From contig DAOUCM010000059.1 of assembly GCA_034431895.1 (NCBI GenBank), positions 1 through 39,470 of the forward strand: a stretch of DNA of 39,470 nucleotides, read 5' to 3'. Both the position numbers and the translations under genes were made by a program. How positions within the stretch are numbered: position 1 is the stretch's first letter; the number at the start of each line of letters is the position of its first letter. This stretch comes from JAABUE01 sp034431895. Its GTDB lineage: Bacteria > Chloroflexota > Anaerolineae > Anaerolineales > Villigracilaceae. This document shows positions 18,840-27,362 of this stretch, in pieces. The notes beneath the pieces were generated by a model. The model saw only the letters and a program-made list of their open reading frames with translations. It was not told the DNA's origin and searched no databases.

Positions 18840-19350
18840 GTTTTTCTCCTTTTAGATAGGGGGATAGTAGTTGAGAGGTGTTTACGATCTTTGCATTATC
18901 CTTGCAAGGCAGCCTCCTTTCATGTTGTTCCAAAACGACCGAACAACATCACCCAAGAACTTGTATGGGGAACGTTGTGCCAAGTATGACGCCGGCGCCT
19001 CTTCCAGCCAATTTGTAAACAGAGGAGCAGCGCAACTTACTCACGCGATCAAATACCGCTGCACACAAGCAACTTACTCGCGGTAAAGTTTTCCTGCAAA
19101 CGCCCAATGGACCTAAGCGAAAGGATGGCTAGGGATTCAAAGACCGTTCATCGAAGGCCCCCTTGAAAGGCTCAGAAAGACTCTCCAACCCAGAGATCCA
19201 ATCTCAGTCATTAAAAGTGTAGCATGAATCCACTACAAAATGCAAGCAAATTGCAACAACTTTCGGCCTTCAGTCGTAATGCTCTGCCTTTTCCCTCCTA
19301 ACACCGCTCGAAGGGCTAGTCTGGGCGCCTCTGTCCATTCTGCTTTTACT
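18840..19350. other. Non-coding stretch with an 11-bp direct repeat
   Basis: About 510 bases between two - strand genes, with no recognisable gene, tRNA or mobile element. GCAACTTACTC occurs at 19032-19042 and again at 19069-19079, 37 bp apart, each followed by a CGCG or CGCGG. TTGCA and TGCAA flank GGATAAT in inverted order near 18890-18906 (- strand reading), within the likely control region of the YbjN-like gene. The rest looks featureless. Confidence 0.35.
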
Positions 19351-21303
19351 TTATGGAGAGGCATCCAGAAAGCCATTCTCGACATTGGATTGAATGAAAT
19401 CTGCCAACGCTGTTTTGGGCCATCCCACGACCCAGATGTAGTTATCCCGCCCAAAAGGGAACGTGGCGATGTGTGTCATGCCGCGCAGAACAGCCTCCTC
19501 ATACAGCAAACGAGCCCCGCCATGTTCATCTGAGATGCGGTTCGGGTTGTCACCCACGCTGAGCAGGATTAAGTCAACCGCTTGGCGATCGAAGACCATC
19601 GTAAACACTGGCGTCTCTCCCAAACCGATCTCGCGGCTATTTAGCCCAAACAAGTCTATCACCTGCCAGTCGGCGTAATATGGCACCGTTCCAGCATCAC
19701 CGATAGCCAAAGTGAGCGTATAGGACGAATCGAAGTCGCTCAACAGCGTCCCAAAAGATTTGTAATGGCTGATGCCGGCGCCGTAAGACTGTTTGCTGCG
19801 TACCAAACCCTCCAGGCTGCTCAGATTGGCAGCCCCTACCAAAAGCAACCCTGCCAAGAGAAGTTCCCAAGGCCGCCTGGGTTGCGCCTGCGTTTCCAGC
19901 AAAGCGAACCATTCCGCGCCGCCTGCGCCCGCCAGCGCCAAAATCAATGGCGCAGATGGATAGACAAATCGCCATTCGAATCCCATCGCATGGACAGGGA
20001 AAAGATAGAAAACCAGCAAAAAGGCGGCCGGCAGCGCCACCGGCCAATATTCGCAGCGAAAACGCAGCAGGGCAGGCAACAAGAGCGCAACGAGAGCGGG
20101 CAGAAGGTACATCAGATAAGAGCCAACGTCGCCGGCCCCGGCAAAGGCGCCCGCACGCAGTACTTTCATATAGAAAGGCAGTGGTAGTGGCAGCGCATAA
20201 TACCAGGCGCGCCACAAAAAGTAAAGCGTCCCTGGCAAGACATACCATTTCAGCACAGCCCACATCAAACGCCTACGCCGTTCAATGGGGCTGACCAGGT
20301 AAGCATAGCCAAACAGCAACAAAGCAATGGCGTTGCCTTCCGGGCGCGTCAAGCCAGTCAACAGCCCTATCAGAGGCAACCCGAAGAGCCATCGGGAGTC
20401 AACCGTCACCCCGCGCACCGCACACCAAGACAACAAACTGACCAACAGCACGAACAAGGCCGTCTCCATCCCCGAGACCGCATGGACGGCGCTAATGGGC
20501 AGCGTGGCCATGACGAAGGCAGCAAAAGACGCAAAGAACAATCGCGTTTCGACCCGCTGGGAGTGGCTCACATCATACGTCAGGCGGGCGGTCAAAAAAA
20601 ACGTTCCACACAGGCACAGTACGCTCACCAGTTTGGCAAAGGTCGCCACGTTCACGCCCACAAAATGCGGCAGCGCCATCATCAGCATCCATAGAAACGT
20701 GGTGTAGCCTTCCACAGGCGGTTGTCCAGGATTGTAGGTTGGCCCCCATCCTGCTGCCAGGTTCTTCGAATAACGAAACGTGATGTACGCATCGTCAATC
20801 GTGAAAGAAAAAAGTTGCGCTGTCAACCAGAAGAAGAACAAGTGACCGGCAACGGCGAAGAGGACAGCCAAGACAAGCAACCCGCCTCTCTTACCTTCCC
20901 CCGCGCTCAGGACCACGCCCGAGCCTGCCAGCCAAACGATGGCCGCTGCCACACCCCAGCCGATCAACGGCCCCGCTTGGATGAGCGCCTCGCGCACCTG
21001 AGAGCCGCGGGTAAACAGAACTATCCACAGCAACAGCCCCCCTCCGCTTCCCAAACCCGACAAAGCGGCCAAAAAAGCCCCCTGCGCACAGCCCGGCGCT
21101 TCCAGACGCCGCAACAGCCACACAGCGGGGCGCGTGCGAGCGTACATCATCCACAAGAAGGTCAAATGAAGAACGAACAGCCCAATCGTTGCAAGCAAGG
21201 CAAGGCGCGACAATCTCAGCAAGAGCGCCGCCAGTAAGGCTATTCCACTTGCAAGTGTAGAGAGGTTGAATAGAGTGCGTGTTTGACGGTAGGTAAAGGC
21301 CAT
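19351..21303 (-). CDS. Polyprenyl-phosphate-dependent glycosyltransferase, GT-C type membrane protein
   Basis: About 650 residues with 12-13 hydrophobic segments. The extracytoplasmic loop between early helices carries the signature FTIDDAYITFRYSKNLAAGWGPTYN, then EGYTTFLWMLM, seen in GT-C glycosyltransferases such as the AftB and ArnT-like groups. The Asp pair (DD) is the likely catalytic/metal site. The C-terminal soluble domain has VIDLFGLNSREIGLGE, typical of this branch. These enzymes move a sugar from a lipid carrier to a surface glycan or protein. The start is uncertain: ATG 21303 or ATG 21360 (whose AAGGAG touches the ATG directly). TACAAT on the - strand at 21415-21420 is a candidate -10. 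Confidence 0.85.
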   Translation of the reverse strand: MAFTYRQTRTLFNLSTLASGIALLAALLLRLSRLALLATIGLFVLHLTFLWMMYARTRPAVWLLRRLEAPGCAQGAFLAALSGLGSGGGLLLWIVLFTRGSQVREALIQAGPLIGWGVAAAIVWLAGSGVVLSAGEGKRGGLLVLAVLFAVAGHLFFFWLTAQLFSFTIDDAYITFRYSKNLAAGWGPTYNPGQPPVEGYTTFLWMLMMALPHFVGVNVATFAKLVSVLCLCGTFFLTARLTYDVSHSQRVETRLFFASFAAFVMATLPISAVHAVSGMETALFVLLVSLLSWCAVRGVTVDSRWLFGLPLIGLLTGLTRPEGNAIALLLFGYAYLVSPIERRRRLMWAVLKWYVLPGTLYFLWRAWYYALPLPLPFYMKVLRAGAFAGAGDVGSYLMYLLPALVALLLPALLRFRCEYWPVALPAAFLLVFYLFPVHAMGFEWRFVYPSAPLILALAGAGGAEWFALLETQAQPRRPWELLLAGLLLVGAANLSSLEGLVRSKQSYGAGISHYKSFGTLLSDFDSSYTLTLAIGDAGTVPYYADWQVIDLFGLNSREIGLGETPVFTMVFDRQAVDLILLSVGDNPNRISDEHGGARLLYEEAVLRGMTHIATFPFGRDNYIWVVGWPKTALADFIQSNVENGFLDASP

Positions 21304-21537
21304 GTGCGTTGTTTTTGTATACTTGCCGCTATGCAACCACCAGAGGGATTGGTCGAGCATCTCCTTTTGGAAACGCCAATCTCCGCAAGGAAAAGTGCCT
21401 GACCTACGGGTGTGATTGTACCTTACCCAGGAAAGTTTTGGAACACTTCATGCCCAAGATAAAGAAAATCGAGCCGTTCGAATACCTTACAATTTCCTAA
21501 CAGCCCTTGCCCCTTTTGTCATCCCAAGTATGGGGGA

Positions 21538-21566
21538 TTCAAAAAATGGTCATAAAAAGATATATT
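21538..21566 (+). promoter_or_regulatory. Predicted promoter of the lipoprotein gene
   Basis: TTCAAA (21538-21543) and TATATT (21561-21566) are separated by exactly 17 nt, a good sigma-70-like match. The start codon at 21627 lies about 55 nt after the expected start point and has AAAGGAG upstream. Confidence 0.6.
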
Positions 21567-21626
21567 CTGAGAGAATTTTATGACCTCCCTATTCTTTGGG
21601 AGACGACCTATCGAAAGGAGTTTTTC

Positions 21627-22202
21627 ATGAAGCCCGTTCACCTTCTGCTCATCGTTTTTGCGCTTGGCGCAACATTGTTGTCCGCTTGTGGGCCGTCTGC
21701 AGCGCCAACCCAGGCAGCGCCGCCGCCCGTAGTAGAACAACCCACCATTGCGCCTCCGCCGGCGACCGAACCGCCGCCCGTCATCGTCGAACCGACCCAG
21801 CCTCAATATGCCCCCTTCTGTCAGGCGGCCCCGGCTGTTTGCGAACCGCCAACCATCGAGATGCGTGATAACAAATATTGCGTGAAGAAACAAGTATATG
21901 TCATCATGGCAGCGCCGGCCGGTACGACTTACGAACCCATTGACCCAGGCCTGACTTGCTCTCATCAAATGACCGCCGACGGGACGATGCGAATCCAATG
22001 TCAACCAGACAAACCCCTATGGACCTATCAGCTCAAGGTGTGCAACAGCGCTTGTTCTGCGCCCGCCCTGGCCATGGACACGGGTCAATGCCCGGCCGGT
22101 TATGGCTTCGACGCTACCAACCAATGCTGCGCGTCTCCTGCCGCTGGCGGTGGAGATGGATGCACTATCTACAAGGTAGAGGTAGGCACCTGCTCGAAGT
22201 AA
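21627..22202 (+). CDS. Cysteine-rich secreted lipoprotein
   Basis: A 191-residue protein. Signal sequence MKPVHLLLIVFALGATLLSAC gives a lipobox L-S-A-C with Cys21 as the acylation site. It is followed by a Pro/Ala/Thr-rich linker (about 25-75), then a compact C-terminal domain with 12 further cysteines, an even number fitting six disulfides. No family match is known to me. It is likely anchored on the outer face of the membrane. ATG 21627 is chosen over an upstream open frame because AAAGGAG precedes it and the signal peptide begins there. The terminator just downstream shows it is transcribed alone. Confidence 0.85.
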   Translation: MKPVHLLLIVFALGATLLSACGPSAAPTQAAPPPVVEQPTIAPPPATEPPPVIVEPTQPQYAPFCQAAPAVCEPPTIEMRDNKYCVKKQVYVIMAAPAGTTYEPIDPGLTCSHQMTADGTMRIQCQPDKPLWTYQLKVCNSACSAPALAMDTGQCPAGYGFDATNQCCASPAAGGGDGCTIYKVEVGTCSK

Positions 22203-22230
22203 GACCAAAATCGAACGCCTAACCAATCGT

Positions 22231-22265
22231 AAGGGCGGCAAGTGATCTGCCGCCCTATTTGTTTG
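22231..22265 (+). terminator. Terminator after the lipoprotein gene
   Basis: GGGCGGCA (22233-22240) pairs with TGCCGCCC (22248-22255) around a 7-nt loop, extended by an A-T pair, and followed by TATTTGTTT. Confidence 0.8.
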
Positions 22266-22342
22266 CTCAGTATAGACTTCGGCATCGCTTTGGGAACGTT
22301 TTTGGCTCCCCAGTATCGCCGGGATGGGTTTGTCATCGTTGA

Positions 22343-22359
22343 CCTCTCCTTGGGAGAGG
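22343..22359. repeat. Short inverted repeat CCTCTCC/GGAGAGG
   Basis: CCTCTCC at 22343-22349 and GGAGAGG at 22353-22359 with a 3-nt loop. This word is a common dispersed intergenic repeat in bacterial genomes; only one copy was noted in this window. Confidence 0.4.
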
Positions 22360-22410
22360 GTGAGGAAAATCATTACGCATGATTTCCGAAGACAGTAGGC
22401 AATTAACACT

Positions 22411-22436
22411 CGTCCGAAGTCTCTTGACTTCGGACG
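22411..22436 (-). terminator. 11-bp perfect hairpin downstream of the coiled-coil gene
   Basis: CGTCCGAAGTC (22411-22421) and GACTTCGGACG (22426-22436) around TCTT. It lies 19 nt after the - strand gene ending at 22455 and so probably ends the recG-coaD transcript, although the following sequence has few T. Confidence 0.6.
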
Positions 22437-22454
22437 CCAAGCAAGCGAACTTAT

Positions 22455-22949
22455 CTAAACAGCATTAGGTTTAGGCGGCGGAGTAACAGTTGCTGCCCGC
22501 TGCATTTTTTCCTCTTCCAGTTTTCGAATGCCGTTATGCACCTGGGTCAAATAACGTTCCAGTTCGTCCTGTAAGCGTTGCAAGGTTTCGATGACATAAT
22601 CATCCGCATCGCGGCGGGTGGCATCTGCGTCGGCGCGCGCCTGGGCAACGATTTGCTCGGCGCGGCGCTGGGCTTCCAGCACGATATTGTCTTTGCTGAT
22701 GATGCTATCGGCTTTGTCGCGCGCCAGTTGCAGGGTGCGGTTGGCTTCTTCCTGCGCTTGCGCCATCACGCGGTCGCGCTGGCTGAGCAATTGCTGAGCC
22801 TTTTTCACTTCTTCGGGGATGGCAATGCGCATCTGGTCAATGATGTCCAACATGCGGTCTTCGTCTACGGCCACATTGTGCGTGAACGGGATGGCTTTCC
22901 CATCATTGAAAAGTTCTTCCAGGCGGTCAATCAATTGCAAGATGTCCAT
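22455..22949 (-). CDS. Coiled-coil protein (DivIVA/ATP synthase b-like helix)
   Basis: A 164-residue protein. After a short N-terminal region (MDILQLIDRLEELFNDGKAIPF), residues about 45-150 form one long charged helix with heptad-like spacing (e.g. AQEEANRTLQLARDKADSIISK and QRRAEQIVAQARADADATRRDAD), and the tail is Pro-rich. The composition resembles DivIVA and F-type ATPase b-subunit helices, but neither function follows. It is the last gene of a - strand row after recG and coaD; AGAGG lies about 6 nt before ATG 22949. Family name unassigned; a structural or division-related role is speculative. Confidence 0.82.
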   Translation of the reverse strand: MDILQLIDRLEELFNDGKAIPFTHNVAVDEDRMLDIIDQMRIAIPEEVKKAQQLLSQRDRVMAQAQEEANRTLQLARDKADSIISKDNIVLEAQRRAEQIVAQARADADATRRDADDYVIETLQRLQDELERYLTQVHNGIRKLEEEKMQRAATVTPPPKPNAV

Positions 22950-23008
22950 AGTCGCCTCTTCGTCCAGACAATTGCTTTACAAGGGCTATTTGTATTATTC
23001 TAGCACAA

Positions 23009-23524
23009 TTAATCGCGGATTGCATTGGGCAGGTGCTGGTCGCCCATGCCGCTCAACTTACGCGCCAAAGCCTGCTCGACATGCGGCGGCACCATGCTCG
23101 AAACGTCCCCGCCCAGCGAAGCGATTTCACGCACGGTGGTGGACGACAAGAAGGTATGTTCCTCCGCCGTGATGAGCGCCATATACTCGATATCCGGCAG
23201 CAAGCGATGATTGGCCAGCGCCATGCGAAACTCGAACTCGAAATCCGAGAAGACGCGCAATCCGCGCACGATGACCTGGGCGCCAATTTTGCGGGCAAAT
23301 TCCACCGTCAAACCGCTGTAACCGGTTACCTTGATTTTGGGATTATTGCGTAAGGCTTCTTCGACCAAGGCAATACGTTCCTCTGGCAAAAAAAACAACG
23401 ACTTGAGCGGTTTATCGTATACCGCCACAACCATCTCATCGAACAGGCGTGAGGCGCGGTTGGCAATATCAATATGGCCGTAATGAATGGGGTCGAACGT
23501 TCCGGGGAATAAGGCTCTTACCAT
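23009..23524 (-). CDS. coaD: Phosphopantetheine adenylyltransferase
   Basis: A 171-residue enzyme of coenzyme A synthesis that joins ATP and 4'-phosphopantetheine to give dephospho-CoA and pyrophosphate. The nucleotidyl-transferase motif GTFDPIHYGHIDI includes the HxGH (His14, His17). The C-terminal FLSSTTVREIASLGGDVS matches the ISSTxxR motif. An upstream ATG at 23563 is possible, but ATG 23524 has GGAGG just before it and starts at the usual N-terminus of the family. It is preceded 97 nt upstream by recG in the same direction; the rsmD gene that often lies between them in other bacteria is absent here. Confidence 0.95.
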   Translation of the reverse strand: MVRALFPGTFDPIHYGHIDIANRASRLFDEMVVAVYDKPLKSLFFLPEERIALVEEALRNNPKIKVTGYSGLTVEFARKIGAQVIVRGLRVFSDFEFEFRMALANHRLLPDIEYMALITAEEHTFLSSTTVREIASLGGDVSSMVPPHVEQALARKLSGMGDQHLPNAIRD

Positions 23525-23621
23525 AGGCCTCCAGGGCAGAAAAATGCGATTTGTGGTAATCATCTAGCCGAGGGTGAAGAATGGCTACTCTTGCTCGAAG
23601 CGCCAAATTCATCCACCCATG

Positions 23622-26117
23622 CTAACTCACATCTCCTACGCCCTCGTTCCAAAAACGCTCTAACGCTTCTGCCAACAGAGCGTTTTCGGGCGCTTCGAGT
23701 TTGGCGTCTTGCGCAAACAATTGCTGCGCGTGGGAACGGGCGCTCTCGATCAAATCCACATCGGTCAGGCTGGCCATGCGCAGGCCGGTGGCATAGCCCG
23801 ACTGGCGCGTACCGAGGAACTCGCCCGGCCCGCGCTGCTGCAAATCGCGCTCAGCCAGCACAAAGCCGTCGTTGCTTTCGGCCATAGCCTGCAAGCGATC
23901 GTTTTCCACGGCGTCTTCGTGATCGGGAATGAGCAGGCAGTACGATTGCTGCGCGCCGCGCCCTACCCGCCCGCGTAACTGGTGCAACTGCGCCAGGCCA
24001 AAGCGGTTGGCGCCTTCTACCAGCATCACGGTCGCGTTGGGAACATCCACGCCTACTTCCACCACCGTCGTCGAGACCAGGATGTCGAACTCGCCATCAC
24101 GGAAACGGCGCATGACGGCCTCTTTTTCGTCGGGTCGCATCCGGCCGTGCAACAGGCCCAGTTTCAGGTCGGGGAAGATTTCTTGCGAGAGCATCTGATA
24201 ATCGTCCACCGCCGCGCGCGCTTCGATTTTGTCGCTCTCTTCGATGAGCGGATAGATGATAAAGGCCTGCCGTCCGCTCTTGACTTGTGAGCGGATGAGC
24301 GTATAAGCCCGCTCGCGTTCCTGCGGCCTCAGCACATGCGTCGAGACCGGTTGCCTTCCAAGCGGCATTTCGTCTATCACGCTCAAGTCCAGGTCGCCAT
24401 ACAGGGTGAGCGCCAGCGAGCGCGGGATGGGTGTGGCGGTCATCACCAGCAAGTGTGGGGCGCGGCCTTTGGTGCGCAGCGACGCCCGCTGTTCCACGCC
24501 AAAGCGGTGCTGCTCGTCAATGACAGCCAGTTCCAAATCTGAAAACTGGACCGGTTCTTCGAGCAGCGCGTGCGTGCCGATGAGGACTTTGACGCTGCCG
24601 TCCTGCAAGCCGGCCCGCACCGATTCTTTCTCCGCCTCGGGCGTGTCTCCGATCAATAAGCGGATTGCCGGCTGCGGCAGGATTCCGTTTTCCCCTGCCA
24701 GCAGGTTGGAAAAGTTGCGAAAGTGCTGCTCGGCCAAAATGGAGGTGGGCGCCATCACCGCCGCCTGCGCCCCCGCATGGGCCACGATGGAAGCCGTCAA
24801 AGCGGCGACCACGGTTTTGCCAGAACCGACATCCCCTTGTAACAGGCGGTTCATCGGGCGGCCGGAGCCAAGGTCTACCAGGATGTCCTCCAAGGCGCGT
24901 TGCTGCGCGGCGGTGAGTTGGAAAGGCAAAGCCTGGATACGGGCCTCCATCCACTCCTCCGGCACATCGAAGATGCGCGCCGTCACCGACTGCCAATCGC
25001 GCTTTTGACGCAAGACGCCCATCTGCAAAAAGAAGATTTCGTCGAAGGCCAAGCGCTTGCGGGCAGCCTGCAATTTGTCCTGCGAATCAGGGAAATGCGC
25101 CTGCAAAATGGCTTCGCCCAAGGGCAGCAGGCCAGCGGCTTTGCGAACGCTTTCTGGAAGGTGATCGACCAGGCGCGGCGCCCAATAAGTGACTACCTGG
25201 TTCATCATGCCGCGCAGCCATTTTTGCGTAATCTTTTCAGTGAGCGAGTAGATGGGAACGATGCGGTTGGTGTGCAAACTTTCGGCTTCGACCGGCTCGA
25301 AATCGGGGTTGTTCATCACCAGGCGCCCCAGGTATTGCTCGACCTTGCCAGAGACGGCGATGGCATCGCCCGCATGAAGGCGATTGATGATCCATGGCTG
25401 ATTGAACCACGCCAGCCGCAGCGCCGCTGTGCCGTCGGACAGAATGGCTTCTACCAGTTGGGCCTGTCCGCCGCGAATGGGACGGCCATGAAGCGATTGC
25501 ACGACGCCAATGACGGTCACATGCTGTCCATAGAATAGTTCCTTGATAGGCTTGAGTTGACTGTAATCTTCGTAGCGGCGCGGGAAGTAGTACAGCATAT
25601 CGCCCAGGGTGCGCAAGCCGAGTTTGGAGAGCGTCTGCGCATGGCGCGGACCCACCCCCTGCAAGACGGTCAGTTCGGCGCGCAGGGCCGCCGGCGTGGC
25701 CGAGGTCAGGCCGCCGGGGGCTGATTCGGCGCGCCCCGGCTGGGAGCGGCGCGGCGGGGGGGGCGGGGCGGGGCGTTTGGCTTCGGCGGAGGGGGCGGCC
25801 GGTTCAACGGAGGCAGGCAGCGGCTGAGAACGAGGCGGGGGCGCCGTCTTCTTTTGCATGGCTTCGGGGTATTGTTGACCAATGCGTTTCCACAGTCCCT
25901 TGAGCACTTCGGCGCGCGAGGCCGGCGAGAGGCTGGCGTATGATCCAAGTCGCTGGAGGACGGCCTGGATGATGTCTTCGCTGATGCCGTCGCTGCGGGC
26001 TTCGCTTTCCCAAAAATCGAGCATTTTGGCAAGGCCGCCGATAATGGCGGTGTCGTTGTATCCGTTTTGATGTTCGAGACGGAAGAATTTGCGCAGTTTT
26101 TCGAGAGAGGGTCGCAT
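23622..26117 (-). CDS. recG: ATP-dependent DNA helicase RecG
   Basis: The 831-residue RecG remodels stalled replication forks and Holliday junctions. Visible: a long N-terminal extension (1-140) with a helical part followed by a Pro/Ala-rich linker; a wedge/OB domain (about 150-300, LQGVGPRHAQTLSKLG, YYFPRRYEDYS); helicase motif I GDVGSGKT (428-435); DEQHRFG (534-540); TATPIPRSLALTLYGDLD; and motif VI region QLRGRVGRGAQQSYC. The C-terminal RDLQQRGPGEFLGTRQSG is typical of RecG. E. coli RecG lacks such an N-terminal extension. No Shine-Dalgarno precedes ATG 26117; TAAAAT ends 6 nt before it. Confidence 0.96.
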   Translation of the reverse strand: MRPSLEKLRKFFRLEHQNGYNDTAIIGGLAKMLDFWESEARSDGISEDIIQAVLQRLGSYASLSPASRAEVLKGLWKRIGQQYPEAMQKKTAPPPRSQPLPASVEPAAPSAEAKRPAPPPPPRRSQPGRAESAPGGLTSATPAALRAELTVLQGVGPRHAQTLSKLGLRTLGDMLYYFPRRYEDYSQLKPIKELFYGQHVTVIGVVQSLHGRPIRGGQAQLVEAILSDGTAALRLAWFNQPWIINRLHAGDAIAVSGKVEQYLGRLVMNNPDFEPVEAESLHTNRIVPIYSLTEKITQKWLRGMMNQVVTYWAPRLVDHLPESVRKAAGLLPLGEAILQAHFPDSQDKLQAARKRLAFDEIFFLQMGVLRQKRDWQSVTARIFDVPEEWMEARIQALPFQLTAAQQRALEDILVDLGSGRPMNRLLQGDVGSGKTVVAALTASIVAHAGAQAAVMAPTSILAEQHFRNFSNLLAGENGILPQPAIRLLIGDTPEAEKESVRAGLQDGSVKVLIGTHALLEEPVQFSDLELAVIDEQHRFGVEQRASLRTKGRAPHLLVMTATPIPRSLALTLYGDLDLSVIDEMPLGRQPVSTHVLRPQERERAYTLIRSQVKSGRQAFIIYPLIEESDKIEARAAVDDYQMLSQEIFPDLKLGLLHGRMRPDEKEAVMRRFRDGEFDILVSTTVVEVGVDVPNATVMLVEGANRFGLAQLHQLRGRVGRGAQQSYCLLIPDHEDAVENDRLQAMAESNDGFVLAERDLQQRGPGEFLGTRQSGYATGLRMASLTDVDLIESARSHAQQLFAQDAKLEAPENALLAEALERFWNEGVGDVS

Positions 26118-26123
26118 GAGATT

Positions 26124-26132
26124 ATTTTATCA
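26124..26132 (-). promoter_or_regulatory. Extended -10 of recG, probably leaderless
   Basis: On the - strand, TGATAAAAT (an extended -10, TGnTAnAAT) ends 6 nt before the ATG of recG. The start of transcription would therefore fall at the start codon. No clear -35 was found. Confidence 0.5.
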
Positions 26133-26200
26133 TGGGGAGACAGGCAAAGAAGAGGCAAAATCTACCGGCCTGACCTCCTGCCTGGAGGCGGCTCGTCTTG

Positions 26201-26206
26201 TATAAT
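26201..26206 (+). promoter_or_regulatory. Consensus -10 of the isomerase gene, probably leaderless
   Basis: A perfect TATAAT ends 7 nt before ATG 26214, so transcription would start at or next to the start codon. No Shine-Dalgarno lies between them. The -35 region (CTGCCT at 17 nt) is weak. Confidence 0.55.
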
Positions 26207-26213
26207 GGGGGCT

Positions 26214-27299
26214 ATGAACCTCGATGATCTTTCTCTGTTCAAGAAACTCGACCCTCAGGATATGCTGGCCCACATCGAAGGGCTGCCCGAACAATTGGAA
26301 ACCGCCTGGCAATTGGGACACAGGCTGCCGCTGCCCGCCGCGTGGAAGGGCATTCAGCGCGTGGTGATTGCAGGGATGGGCGGTTCGGCCATCGGAGCCG
26401 ACCTGCTCTCTGCCGCCGTGATGGAGGCCTGTCCTGCGCCGCTTAGCGTTCACCGCGATTACGGCCTGCCCGCTTTTGCTCGTGGAGCGGAGACGTTGGT
26501 CATCTGCTCTTCTCACTCCGGCAACACCGAAGAAACGCTGGACGCTTTCGAAAGGGCGTTGGAGCGTGGCTGCTGCGTCTTGGCGCTTTGCACGGGCGGC
26601 AGGTTGGCCGAAAAGGCCGAGGCGGCCGGCATCCCGCTCTGGCGCTTCGACCACCATGGACAGCCGCGCACGGCAGTGGGCTTTTCGTTTGGGCTGCTCT
26701 TGGCCGCACTGGTCAGGCTGGGATTGATGCCCGATAGCGGGGCAGCAGTGGCGGCAGCGGCTAAGGCGATGAGAACTCAACAGGAGTCGCTGCGGGCGGA
26801 GTCGCCGGTGGTTCACAACCCGGCGAAACGGCTGGCGGGGCAATTGGTTGGGCGCTGGGTGACGGTCTTTGGAGCGGGCATTCTGGCGCCGGTGGCGCGC
26901 CGCTGGAAGGGACAGATCAACGAGATCGCCAAGGCGGGCGCCAATTTCGAGTTCATCCCCGAAGCCAATCACAACACGCTGGCCGGCCTGCAACATCCCG
27001 AAGCCATGCTCACGGCACACACCATGACGCTCTTCCTGCGCGCGCCGTGCGACCATCCGCGCAACCGCCTGCGGCTGGACACGACGCGCCAAGTATACAT
27101 GCTCGAAGGCTTGAACGTGGACGGCTACACTGCTCAGGGCGACTCGCCGCTGGAAAATATCTGGACAGCATTGCACTTCGGCGATTATTTGGCCTATTAC
27201 CTGGCGATGGCGTATGGGATCGATCCGACCCCGGTAGAGGCTTTGGAGGCTTTCAAGCAAACGCTGAGAGAACAGAAAGACTCTGCCACGATGCCATAA
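26214..27299 (+). CDS. Bifunctional phosphoglucose/phosphomannose isomerase
   Basis: A 361-residue cytoplasmic SIS-domain isomerase interconverting fructose-6-phosphate with glucose-6-phosphate and mannose-6-phosphate. Motifs: GMGGSAIGADLLSA (phosphate-binding SIS loop), SSHSGNTEETLDAFE, CTGGRLAEKAEAAG, the late NHNTLAGLQHPE (with the catalytic region) and a final helix. This is the archaeal/Chloroflexi-type Pgi/Pmi rather than the classical PGI. ATG 26214 is chosen over the 26067 open frame; the preceding -10 box and the family's start support it. It is divergent from recG. Confidence 0.9.
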   Translation: MNLDDLSLFKKLDPQDMLAHIEGLPEQLETAWQLGHRLPLPAAWKGIQRVVIAGMGGSAIGADLLSAAVMEACPAPLSVHRDYGLPAFARGAETLVICSSHSGNTEETLDAFERALERGCCVLALCTGGRLAEKAEAAGIPLWRFDHHGQPRTAVGFSFGLLLAALVRLGLMPDSGAAVAAAAKAMRTQQESLRAESPVVHNPAKRLAGQLVGRWVTVFGAGILAPVARRWKGQINEIAKAGANFEFIPEANHNTLAGLQHPEAMLTAHTMTLFLRAPCDHPRNRLRLDTTRQVYMLEGLNVDGYTAQGDSPLENIWTALHFGDYLAYYLAMAYGIDPTPVEALEAFKQTLREQKDSATMP

Positions 27300-27316
27300 A
27301 TCCACAGCGGCGTTAT

Positions 27317-27352
27317 TGTTTCACGTGAAACGTAAAGCGTAAAGCGCGAGGG
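27317..27352. repeat. Heptad repeat array with a parS-like 14-bp palindrome
   Basis: GTTTCACGTGAAAC (27318-27331) is a perfect palindrome, and TGTTTCACGTGAAACG matches the parS consensus at 15 of 16 bases (27317-27332). In register after it come GTAAAGC and GTAAAGC (27332-27345), then GCGAGGG. The palindrome is thus also a head-to-head junction of heptads (GTTTCAC is the reverse of GTGAAAC). It lies between the isomerase and the SdpI-like gene. Confidence 0.55.
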
Positions 27353-27362
27353 GAGAGGTGCG

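Noticed and set aside
18871..19086. 71-residue + strand open frame in the spacer
   Set aside because: No ribosome binding site, no family features, and codon pattern unlike the neighbours.
26130..27305. 391-residue open frame on the - strand opposite the isomerase gene
   Set aside because: No domain is visible, composition is Arg/Gln-rich as in antisense frames of GC-rich genes, and the + strand holds a clear isomerase.
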